A stretch of 64,000 bases of DNA. Origin: Taxillus chinensis. Taxonomy: Eukaryota > Streptophyta > Magnoliopsida > Santalales > Loranthaceae. The position numbers were made by a program, and so were the translations under genes. The notes beneath the pieces were generated by a model. The model worked only from the letters and a program-made list of their open reading frames with translations, ran no database searches and was not told the DNA's origin. Below, piece by piece: positions 38,602-48,804 of the stretch (position 1 is its first letter; the number at the start of each line of letters is the position of its first letter). Location: NCBI GenBank assembly GCA_023512835.1, contig CM042090.1, positions 11,687,343-11,751,342 on the forward strand, given 5' to 3'.

Positions 38602-38872
38602 TAGGGATGATAACGGTTCGAGTCAGAAACAACAGATAGTGAATGATCCGAAATTACTATGGGTGTGTTTGGGTCGGGGTTAATAAGTGTGCAGGATCGG
38701 GTTGGATTGGTCAGACAGATATTTTAAGGTAAAATTATTAAAAACTTTTAAAATATATGAGGCAGTCAATACCAATGATTGCCTCATTATTTCATCGGGG
38801 CAAAATGAGACGTGAAAAAAGGGCCCAGGTCGAGCGGATCTAGGGTGGAGCCAGTCAAGATTATCATCCCTA
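38602..38872. mobile_element. hAT-like MITE with 8-bp target duplication
   Basis: The ends TAGGGATGATAAC and (complement) TAGGGATGATAATC are inverted. Flanking 8-mers are TGTTTTAT and TGTCTTAT, seven of eight matching, as expected of an older hAT insertion. The 271-bp body has no gene. Confidence 0.7.
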
Positions 38873-40019
38873 TGTCTTATACTAACAAGTAGTATCATAG
38901 CCTAATTATTCTCGAGAAAGTGTTTCATTATTTTTTTGGGATGATGTGATTGAACAGTTTGCAATATAGTATTCAATGGTATTAGATTAAAATATAAATT
39001 TTTGTCGCCAAATGATAAATTTAGGATGTATATCACGTATGGACATGGAATAAATCTGAAGCAGAAGCAGCTAATGCCAAACATGAAAATCAAACCCGAA
39101 AACTGAAGTCTCTCGATCGAAACTCACCCCATACCATTAGGCCAACTCGTGAAGACTGCCATGTACTCAATCTATGGTAGTTTTTAGGGGCGGCTCTACA
39201 CTGTAGCCAAATTTTAAAAATATATAAAAATAATATAATCAGATTAGAGAAAAAAATATCTTGCACACTTCTTATACATACCAGCACACCCTATCTCACT
39301 TTGTTTTTCACCTTCGAGCAACTATAATATTAGGCTCTCTACTATTTGCTTGACCTAGGCTATTGTCGTTCTACGATTTAGGTGTTAAAGTTACATGGCT
39401 TTGTTTGGGTGTTTAATAATAATTAATTAGTATTAGTATTTTATAAGAATATATTTTTTTATATTCAAAGACTTGTAGAAAGTTTTTATAAAATTTCATC
39501 TATATATATATATATATATATTAATAATTTGTGTTCAATTTTGTAAGAAATATTAAACATCCTAATAAAAATTTCTGGAATCACCCCCAACCAAGTTTTA
39601 TTATTATCATCTTCCATATATTATATTAAATCAATAAAAGTGCAATTACAACTCTCTCTTTTTTCAATATGCAATAATTTTTTAAATTATTTGTTAAAAT
39701 TAATTATTAAATCAATATTACGCTGGTTAACTTAGGTAATTCAATTGTTATTTATGTAAACGTAGTAACTTAAATATATTATAGATTTTTTAAAATTTAT
39801 TGTTAATAATTTAAACGATATATTAAAAAATTGTACGTTCTAATTATTTTTATTTTTAAATATAAGCATACGTAAATATGATTTATTATACTATATACGT
39901 TGAGTTTATGGATATATTTATTTATATTTTAAATTATGTTTTTATTATAATCAATAGTTTAATGATGACATTTTAATTAAAATGTTTTTATAATTGGCGT
40001 TATCATATAATTCAATTTT
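38873..40019. other. AT-rich intergenic DNA
   Basis: No gene or complete repeat recognised. There is a TA microsatellite near 39501-39520 and a possible element end (AGGGGCGGCTCTACA) near 39187. Confidence 0.5.
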
Positions 40020-40330
40020 TATAAATTTTAAAATGTCTCCCCGGTGTGCCGCTGCTCCTCCCTCCTGTTCAAATCTGCAACGACCGGTGACCCTCGGCTT
40101 GGCCCTCTCCTGTGCACGCGACCCCCGCTCGCTCCCCCCCACCCTGCGCGCGTGACCCCTGGCACACCAATCCCCCAGATCTCTTGCCGGTTAATATTTT
40201 TTCTCCGGCGTAAAATAAAACAGAAAACACATTTTACAAAAACACACATCAAACAAAAAAAATATTTTTAATTTAACAAAAAATAAATAATACTTAATAT
40301 TTTTAAATACAATTTTTAAAAACACAAAAT
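40020..40330. mobile_element. Truncated relative of the C-rich-cored element at 4042-4725
   Basis: A C-rich block (40034-40190) is followed by an A-rich arm (AAAATAAAACAGAAAACACA...CACACATCAAACAAAAAAAA). The arm resembles the right arm of the MAP-intron element (ACAGTTTTACGTAAAACATA...GCCAAACAAAAAGACAATTT). Clear ends were not found, so it is probably truncated. Confidence 0.4.
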
Positions 40331-41097
40331 CAAAATCTGATGATATCTACTGATATCTAACATTACAGGTGTGGGTTTGAATTAGAGATGAAAATGATGG
40401 GTGAAAAAATCTGATGATTTAGATATCATTTATCTGATGATATCTAACATTACTCGTGTGGGTTTGAATTAGCGGATGAAAATGATGGGTGAATCTTGGG
40501 AAAAATGAAGATGAAAATTAATTTTAAAAAATGGCTTGGGAATGCTGGAATTTCTCCTTTTCAGTTATATCAGTCTCTATCAAATTTTTTCGATTGTTTT
40601 TTTTTTCAAAACTCGTTGAAAATTGTTACATGCATGGAAGCTCCCTCATAAAGGGGTTTGGGTGAGCTCGAGGGAGAGTCATATGTGATTATTCACTTCC
40701 ATGATATGTAGAAAAGGTTTTTCTAACATATTTGTAGGCCTAACATGTATGTAGAGTCATAAGTACTGTAGCATATTTGTAGTCGATAGGGTTTGACAAT
40801 TGAAACATTCGTGATTTTCTGCGTATAAAATGAATTAACTCAAATTAAAAATATCAATTTTTTTTCTTTTTGAAAAAATAATTTTTATATAAAATTAAAC
40901 TAACTCGGGTTAGATTGATAGGTTAATAGTAAAACAAATGGACAAAAAGAGAATCTGGGATTTATAACTACGGCTTATATGAAATGAAACAACTTTGAAT
41001 CGACGGCCAACCACAACTACTTTATTTTTAGTAGCATAGCCACAACGGCAGCAATCGGTAGTCACAACTGACTCTTTTTTTTTTTTTAAATATATAT

Positions 41098-41150
<53 letters not shown>

Positions 41151-42480
41151 TACATTGCAACACAACATTAACATGCCACATTGCCACATGCAAACATATT
41201 TATTATTCCGTAATGGAAGTACTGCATGGTAGAAATGATTACAAAAAGATCATTTATGATAACAAAAAGATAAATGTCACCCTATTGAAACATAAGACAA
41301 TGAAAAGCGCCACTAGCTAGTAATGTAAGCACTCACTTGCTGAGGTTGAAGAGAAAAATGGGAGAGAGTTGAAAGAGAATTGTGCAAGTAAATGAGGATA
41401 ATCTGAGTGTATTTATTGGTGCAAGAGGTGATCGTTGGAGAGAAGATAATTGTTGGAGTGAGAAATATAGTGTTGGGAAAAAGCAAATATGGCCGTTACA
41501 ATTGTGTGATACCAATTGGAGGGATAGTGGGTAGAAAACTTATTTTGAAAAAAAATATTATTTGGGAAGAAGTAGCATGTGAGCGTAATACAATAATAAT
41601 AATATATAATATTAGATGAGCTTAATGATAAAAAGGCTTCGCTTGGGCTTGGCCACATTTTTTTCTTTCGTTTTTTTATTTTTTTTTCGTGTGTATGTGT
41701 GCGTGTGTCTAAATAATAATAATTTTATTATTTTTTGATTTGTTTTTTAATAATAATAATAATAGTATGAGGAGGAGGAGGATATAGAAAACAACAAGTA
41801 CAACAATAATAACTTTCAAGTATGTTTGGTTAGAATGTTTTTTTATTTTTGTTTTAAAAAAGTAATATATACTTTCAAGTAAAAAAATTTAAAACCAAAA
41901 AGAATATAAAGTTATTTTCAATTGAGATGACTTTTAAAATAAAATCATTAATTATTTGAGTATTTTTAGTTTTTTTATTTCCTATACCTAAAAACAGCTA
42001 TAACATCTTTAAAAAAAATCTATACAATTATTGGTTTAGTGGACCATTGCAAAGTAAATTTTATCAGTTCGAATGATATTATTTATCAAAAATAAGTTTG
42101 TTTTATATGAAATGTAAATACTTTTATTTTTAAATAAATAATATTATTAGTTAAGTACGCGAAAGTCAATATTTTTTTAGTTTTCATGTAAATATTATTA
42201 TTTTTGTGTGTGAAAACTGACAAGTAAATAATCTTATTTAACAAGTAAATATTATTATTAGTTAAATAAATAAATAGGCTTTTATGACAACTAAATGCCC
42301 TTATTTTAGTGTGCATCCTCCAAATAGTTCAAAATCGCCAAAAAAAAAATAATTTAATCTATTTTTTGTTTTTTTAAAGGAGCCGATCAAAGAACCGACA
42401 ACACGACATGAACAAACAAATCGAAGATCGAAACAACGACGACGACGACGACAACAGCAGCAGCAATAATAATTGATTAC
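40331..42480. other. Intergenic, no gene recognised
   Basis: It holds a near-duplicate of about 60 bases around 40330-40480 (CTGATGATATCTA...CATTAC...GTGTGGGTTTGAATTAG). There is a TA/CA microsatellite at 41088-41152, A/T-rich simple sequence, and (GAC)n/(CAG)n triplets just before the pyruvate decarboxylase fragment. Confidence 0.55.
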
Positions 42481-42743
42481 CTGGTAGCAACTGAGCTCGT
42501 TTCAGTAGCCGACGTTGTTGAGCCCGGGCTCGGAGATGAGGTGGTCGAGGCGGGTAAGAGCACTGAAGCCGCCGGGGACGGTGAAGATGTCGCTCACGAC
42601 GATCTGGACGAGGCAGCGGGCCAGGTGGAGGCCGAGCGTGGCCTCCGGGGAGGAACGACGAGGGGAGCGACGCCGGAGAGCTACAATGCGTCGCTGCTGG
42701 AGACGTCGCCGTTAACTGGCTTGACGGAATCGAGGCTGCAGAT
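42481..42743 (-). pseudogene. PDC-like: Pyruvate decarboxylase N-terminal fragment
   Basis: The minus strand of this GC-rich island encodes the start of plant pyruvate decarboxylase. ICSLDSVKPVNGDV matches the N-terminal leader. After a TAG and a frameshift, EATLGLHLARCLVQIVVSDI, FTVPGGFSALTRLDHLISEP and GLNNVGY match the first part of the thiamine-diphosphate-binding domain, including the conserved PG-F-x-L-x-x-L-DHLI-x-EPGLNN segment. A TGA then replaces a cysteine codon just before NEL. It ends at a GT that could be a former splice donor. The rest of the gene is absent. High GC beside AT-rich flanks suggests a captured or transposed piece. Confidence 0.8.
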
Positions 42744-45559
42744 TTCCGGAAATTATAAAAATTAAAATTAAAATTTAAAATTTAAGATGAGATAGTAATC
42801 GAGGATGCGTCGCTGCTTGGTGGATTTTTTTCGTCTTTGTCAGGAGAGAGGTAAATCATGTATTTGGTTATTAATTTTAACTTTTAATAGTAGTAATATA
42901 TCAGCTTTTCAATACAAATATAAAAATATATACCACAATATTTAAATTAGTTTTTACTTTCATATATAAATATACACCATAATACATTTTCTAAATTACT
43001 CTATATATCATAAAAATAATATTTTTTTATTTTTTATTTAATTATAAACTTTTTTATAATTTAATATAAAATAAAAGTAAATATTACAAAAAACGTGAAG
43101 AAAATAAGTAAAAATAATTTTTTATGTAGTTTTATAATTACAGAGGGTGAATAATATTTTTTAATACATTGAGAAACACTATACAAATTTCATGAAAAAA
43201 GTTAAATATATGATATCTGTTGTGAGGATTATTTTATAATTTTTTAAGTTTTTTCCTAAATATAAGAAAACAGACTTCTATGAGAATCTGCTACTAGTGC
43301 TCTAAAGGTAATAATCAAACTTTTTTGTCAACTTTTTATCTTTTATCCCTTAAAGTCATTGTCATTATCGTCATTGGTCTTAAAAAAATATTAAAAGCAC
43401 ATTTTAGAAAAAACTTAGAATTTTAATAAAAGTGGTTCTTCATTAGTTTCGTTAAAATATGATATAAATATAGAAAATAAATAGTATTTTCATATAGTTA
43501 TGAATTTACTATTCATTCACCAAAGTTTTTTAAAAATAAATTTTATATTATTGTTGACACATGTTAATTTTTGAATGATTATAATAAATAGAAGAGAAAG
43601 GAAATAGTAATAAATAAAGAATATAAAAATATTATTTTAATAGAATAAAAAAACTTGTAGGAAAGAAGATATAGAAAGTTTTTTAAAAATAAGTAAATTT
43701 TATGATAAGATTTAAAAAAATATCATTTTAATTATTTTTTATAAAAAATACTAAAAATTCATTGTGAATGCTCTAATCTCCAGATCTGAACCCCAAGCTC
43801 TTTTATCTTAAAAACACTCACAGTAGCCTCAGTAGAGTTTAGTTATAATTTAATTAAATACTTATATTTTATAAATTATAAATAGTCTAATTTTATATCA
43901 TAAAATAATAGACTCAATAAAATTTCAGTATTTTAATTAAAATATTAATTTTTTTAAAACATCACCAATTAGAAACTCTAGTTTTTACCCTACAATGCTC
44001 TCCCCTTTCTCTCTCTCCCATTGCGCCCTTCCTCCATGTACTCTCTAACGTTGCACCCCACCCCTGCACAGCTCTCTCCCCTACTGTAGTGCTGCCCATA
44101 CACAGTTCTCTCTACCACACCCCCCCCTACACATATCTCTCTCCCTCGCTGTTGTTCCCCCCAACCTGCCACATTACCACCCCTCCTTCTGCACAAATCT
44201 CTTTACCTCGCTGCGCCGCCGCCAATGCCCCTCCCTGCTACATAGATCCCCCTCCCCCTCTGCATACCTAATCAGTAGGGTCGGTGGTGACGACGTCCAT
44301 TTTTAAACTAACAAAGGAAAGATCTTAATTACTAGGCTTGGTGCCAGGGTACTCAAAGACGAGGTTATCCCGACGAGGGACATAGCTGATATGCTGGATG
44401 ACGAAGGTCCACCGTCGTTAGTGGTGTTGAGGGGGGAGGAGGGCATCACTGAATGACAATAAAAATAATAAATAAGCAGGGATGGATCTAGAAAGTTCAG
44501 TTAGGAGGAGCCGAAATATAACTTATGTAACCCATATTTTCCATATTTAAAAACTGTTATTCAAAACTGCGAATATTCATTATCTAAGTTATAAGTAATG
44601 ACATGAAAGCATAAAAAAACTTACTAAATACTGCTATATATAGCTTGTGGACAAGTGAGAAAAAAAATAGTTAGTGTTTTTGATTAGCTAAATATAGCCA
44701 ACGAATTTAACATTTTCTAAAAATATTGTAGTAATAGTAAGCATACTATGGACACTTTTTAAATATTTTAACTGTATTTTGACATTTAGATAACTAGTAG
44801 TGAGTGCTCTTATATGGGCACCTTTAATAAACTTGATAAAAATCATTTTTATATATGCATGGTATAATTAACTAGAAGTTTAACATTCTTAACAAAAAAA
44901 ACTTGGAACATGGCCCATCAAAGACACACATTAACCATCACTAAGTTGAAATGATTTTACAAGTTTAATACAATAATTATTTGTGTGTGTATATATATAT
45001 CATAACATTAATTGAAAATTTAATTTAAAATAAAACTAAAATAAAAACCTAAACAAATTAAATAAAAATAAAATAAGATAACTAAATAATAAAATAACTT
45101 AAAACTAAAAATTAAAAACAAATAAAAACTAAATTAAGCTAATAAAAACCTTTACAATAAAAAAAACTCATTTATGTGAGGAGAATTATTTTTTAGGTTA
45201 TTTTTTATTTTGATTTTTTAGTTTAATTTTAATTTTAATTATTTTTTTGGTTTTTGGGTTTTTTTAGTTTTAGTGCAATTTAGATTTAGATTTTTTATTA
45301 TTTACTTTTTCTTTTATTTTTAGTTTAATTTTAATTTTTGATTTATTTTATTTTTTATTTAATTTATTTTGTTAAATTTGGTTTTTTAAATTTAGTGTAG
45401 CTAGTTTTTAAAATATTTCAAATTGAATTTTCAAATATATATAAAAATTGAACTTGCAAAGTCATTTCACCTTAACTTATGTATTTGATGTGTCTTCAGT
45501 TGAAGCTTTGGTTGCACGTTTTTTTTGAAAGTTATTAATATATATATATATATATATAT
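42744..45559. other. AT-rich repeat-laden intergenic region
   Basis: It contains MITE-like sequence at about 42880-43310 and a GAGCATCC-family copy at about 43450-43775 (right end ATTGTGAATGCTC then TAA). A C/T-rich block at 43990-44275 resembles other C-rich cores in the window. A possible element end (GGGATGGATCTAGAAAG) stands near 44480. No gene was recognised; 44280-44450 is GC-richer and unassigned. Confidence 0.5.
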
Positions 45560-46306
45560 GGCTTACTCAGAGCATCTACCAGGGTGACCGAGTGCCGCAC
45601 GAGTGAAAACCCTAACCCAGTGACAAAGTGGTATCAGAGCAATTGCGATCCGTATCCAGAAAGTTCACCGAAGCACTCTCACATCATATGCGGTCTTTGA
45701 TCCCACGTTGGGAGGGAACCCTAAGAGATGGGGGTCGACCAAATGAAGGTCTTACACACATCGTGTCCACCAAGTTGTTGGCTACCAAGCCATAGTGGAG
45801 TATCCGAGGATAAGACAGAGTGGCGTTGCATAAATTAAAAAGAGCGCACTGAACGATCTTGGTTCCTCCGAATTCGCTAGATGCAACAAGGGCATTGAGA
45901 AATCAAATAGGGGAGGATGTTATGCCTCGAACATCGTTGTGCTGGTAGGCGTCTCCCAAGTGGCGCAGGTGCTCGCTACTTGCAGAGGGGCAAGGCGGAA
46001 AGCATCATTGGTACGAACGGGATAAGCTCCAAGGAAGTTCGTGCGGGAGATTGATGGAGTCCATTCGGAGTTCAGACGTACCGACCCGGTTAAATGCAGG
46101 GAGTCCGCTGCTAGTTTCGGATTGACATTGAAGAGGGGACTTGGCCATCCTTACAAAAACTGACCGGGAGCTGGTGTCGTTCTCCTGATGAGCCCAAGGC
46201 AGGGCGAAACTAATCTACATGTGCCCGAATCGGTATGAGTTACTTCGAGCATCCATCAGGATAATTAAGTGACGCACGCACGGATGAAAATCCTAATCCC
46301 ATTACA
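45560..46306 (+). mobile_element. TRIM (terminal-repeat retrotransposon in miniature)
   Basis: A perfect tRNA-iMet primer site, TGGTATCAGAGC (45629-45640), lies four bases after an LTR end (...CCAGTGACA). A polypurine run, AATAGGGGAGGA, precedes a 389-bp right LTR (45918-46306) starting TGTTATGCC and ending ATTACA. The last ~66 bases of the right LTR match the sequence before the primer site (GAGCATC...CAGG...GTGACGCACG versus GTGCCGCACG). The internal part is only about 290 bp and non-coding. The left LTR is cut off by a (TA)n run, so just its last part remains. Confidence 0.78.
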
Positions 46307-46935
46307 CAAAGTTCTTTTAAGGGATTAGTGGTTCAAGTCTTGTCGAAACAATAATAAATAATAAAAATGTTAAGCAGAATTTATTTTATTTAATTAATTT
46401 CACATTAGTAGTGATAGATTTTGTATTTAAATGACTCGAGGACTTACTCTTAAAATTATTTTTTAAATAATTTTAAAAATGACTCGAGAATAAAAATGAT
46501 TTAAATGAAAAATAATAATATTTAGTGACCGGAGGACTTACTCTTAAAATTCTGTGACAACAGACAATTTTTATCCGGCAAGGGCTTACTCTTGATTGTT
46601 AATTATTTAATTATTAATTTTACATTCTTTAAAAATTAATAAACTAGTTTCTTTTTCCTTAAAAAATGAATTACACTTTACTCTTTTTTTGTTTTTGCTT
46701 TTTTTTAAAAAGTAACACTATCGTAATTAAAATTGCCAAATAACTGTATGTCATGGGTTTTACAATGATAATTTATTTACATTTTATTTTTATTTTAATA
46801 AATTTTTGTGCAACCTTCGAGTATCGTCAGTGAAATTATTATTATTGAACGGTCATTATCTTCTTTTTTTTTTATATTCTGATTTGACGTGTTGACTTTT
46901 TAACGCACACCATAAACGCACAGAACCATCTCTTA
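46307..46935. other. Upstream region of the second CEP gene
   Basis: AT-rich. Three times it repeats a phrase close to GGACTTACTCTTAAAATT (46440, 46533, 46584), the last degenerate. Possible control sites for the CEP-type gene downstream cannot be told from background. Confidence 0.4.
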
Positions 46936-46945
46936 ATACTATAAT

Positions 46946-46955
46946 ACTATAAATA
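46946..46955 (+). promoter_or_regulatory. TATA box of the two-copy CEP gene
   Basis: ACTATAAATACC is a good TATA box about 115 bases upstream of the ATG. It implies transcription starting near 46980 and a leader of about 85 bases. Confidence 0.6.
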
Positions 46956-47066
46956 CCACAGAGCTTCTTGTAGAATATTCACTCTCATAACAATTTCGAA
47001 TATTCATCGCTCTTTTTCTTCGTTCTCTCACGCCCAATAAGTAGGCACCCTCCCAAGTTACCATAT

Positions 47067-47678
47067 ATGGCCAAGCTCCATTCCCTAGCTCTCTCCGTTC
47101 TCTCTCTTGCAGTCTGCCAAGTTATTATGTTTGGCGAAGGAAGGTCAAAGTTAATGGATTCCAAGTCCATGAACAAAGTAATCGCGGAACACGAGCAACG
47201 AGTTGAACCAAATGTACTTGGCCCACCTACAACATTTTCTGAACCGACCCAACAGCCCAGCAATCCGGTCGCAAAATCCCCTACTGTGGATTTCATAGAT
47301 GATACTGCACCGAGTCATAATTGCCCTGAAGCAGGCCACAACAATTTTACTGAATACATGATAGACAGAAGGTCAGTGGCATCAACATCTATCGCCAAAA
47401 ACACCAACAATCAAGAGCATGCAAGTCTAAGTGAACTAGACTCTTCTATGGGATATGTTATAAATGATCATGAGCCAACGACACCAGGTCATAGCCCTGG
47501 TGTAGGTCACAAAAGCTTTGTCCAAAACAAGAAAGACATGGTAAGCTCATCACAGGCAAGAAAATCTGAGGGATACAATATCAACGATCACGAGCCCACA
47601 ACCCCAGGCCATAGTCCTGGAGTCGGCCACCATGTCGACACACAGTGTAACACACCATCGGGGGGCACACATAAATAG
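47067..47678 (+). CDS. CEP-type peptide precursor with two variant CEP domains
   Basis: A single-exon frame of 203 residues. A signal peptide (MAKLHSLALSVLSLAVCQVI) is followed by the EGRS segment often seen in CEP precursors, then a long variable region and two identical copies of DHEPTTPGHSPGVGH at residues 134-148 and 174-188. Positions 4 to 15 fit the CEP consensus perfectly, but the normally conserved Phe-Arg at positions 2-3 is His-Glu. Both copies are preceded by a tyrosine and Ile-Asn (YVIN, YNIN), and both are within 70 residues of the C-terminus, as usual for CEPs. It probably yields a secreted signalling peptide; whether CEP receptors accept the variant is unknown. The ATG is the first in frame after the TATA box. 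Confidence 0.85.
   Translation: MAKLHSLALSVLSLAVCQVIMFGEGRSKLMDSKSMNKVIAEHEQRVEPNVLGPPTTFSEPTQQPSNPVAKSPTVDFIDDTAPSHNCPEAGHNNFTEYMIDRRSVASTSIAKNTNNQEHASLSELDSSMGYVINDHEPTTPGHSPGVGHKSFVQNKKDMVSSSQARKSEGYNINDHEPTTPGHSPGVGHHVDTQCNTPSGGTHK
47466..47510 (+). other. First variant CEP domain
   Basis: Encodes DHEPTTPGHSPGVGH, 15 residues. Confidence 0.85.
47586..47630 (+). other. Second variant CEP domain
   Basis: Encodes the same 15 residues as the first, but with several synonymous base changes (for example CCACAACCCCAGGC against CAACGACACCAGGT). This suggests the peptide has been kept while the DNA drifted. Confidence 0.85.
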
Positions 47679-48199
47679 TCGCATGCCTACAACAGGTTTA
47701 ATTTCAGGTGTGTGTGTTTTTGAGTCACGTAAGATATATGTGTATAATTAAACATTGGGTGTATGGTTTGTATTGTTTGTTTGTCCCAAGTAGGGCCGAC
47801 AGGATTTGTCAATTGTGCTAATATTCCATTAGGTATCTCCTTTATATTAGGGAAAAACCCACACACACACGCATGCCGCATGCACATGAAATGTAGGCTA
47901 TTGTGTCTATTTTATATTTAAAAAAAGAGAGTGAGTGAGGTACCAATTGAGATAACAATGGAGTAGATGTCATATATATGCTTGTAAAGCGTTTGTGTAA
48001 TAATTTGTATGCTCTGCAATGGATTCGAGTAATAATTTGTGTGCCTTGTTATTGGTGGGGTTAATAAATTTCAATTGTTGTAGAAAAGTGCACCAACACC
48101 TGCAAATCTAATAAATTTTGTGTAAAATACATTTACTTTAAAAAAACTTAACAGACAATAAATGTTTTTTTTTATGTTAGTATACTCCCGTTGGCATGG
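47679..48199. other. 3' flank of the two-copy CEP gene
   Basis: Unremarkable 3' DNA with a candidate AATAAA at 48063-48068. No other gene was seen. Confidence 0.45.
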
Positions 48200-48207
48200 T
48201 GGTCAAT

Positions 48208-48796
48208 AGGGCTGTAAATGAATCAAATGTTCATGAACAAACTCGCGTTCGGTTCGGTTCGATAAAAGATCGTTTATGTTCGTTCATTAAGAAATAGTAC
48301 CGTTCGTGAACAGTTCGCGAATACTATTGTTATATTCCTGAACATATTCGTGAATGTTCATGAACAAGTATTCACGAACAGTTCGTAAATATTATTCGTA
48401 TTCGTAAAAATTATTTATAAATAAAAGATTAACAAATCAATTAATATGTATAAAAGTTATTTTATTAAATATAAATATATTTTTATTAAATATAATTTAA
48501 TAAACATATACTTTATATTATTATTAAATAAAAAAATATGTTTTTAATTTATTTGTTTACTATTAATATAGTTGTTTATAGATTTTTATGATTTTATAAT
48601 TGTGTTTGTAAGCATTCGTGAATAAGTTTGTGAACACATATTCGTAAACTATTCGTGAATAACAGAGTAACATTCGTGAACAGTTCATAAACATCATAAT
48701 TTAAGGTTCGTGTTCGGTTCGATTCGTTAAGAAATAGTAACGAACATGTTTGAACACCTTACCACTCGGTTCAGCTCGATTCATTTGCAACCCTAG
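48208..48796. mobile_element. hAT-like non-autonomous element, 589 bp
   Basis: The left end AGGGCTGTAAATGAATC and the complement of the right end, CTAGGGTTGCAAATGAATCG, are near-perfect inverted repeats. Flanking 8-mers TGGTCAAT and TAGTCAAT match at seven of eight bases. The body is filled with short direct and inverted GTTCGTGAAC/TTCGTGAATA words and has no transposase. Confidence 0.75.
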
Positions 48797-48804
48797 TAGT
48801 CAAT

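Noticed and set aside
42515..42765. Plus-strand frames of 66-74 codons
   Set aside because: They are the antisense shadow of the GC-rich pyruvate decarboxylase fragment, whose minus-strand reading matches a known family.
45918..46306. Cassandra-type LTR with an embedded 5S rRNA gene
   Set aside because: I looked for the 5S A-box/C-box style sequence in the LTR and did not see it.
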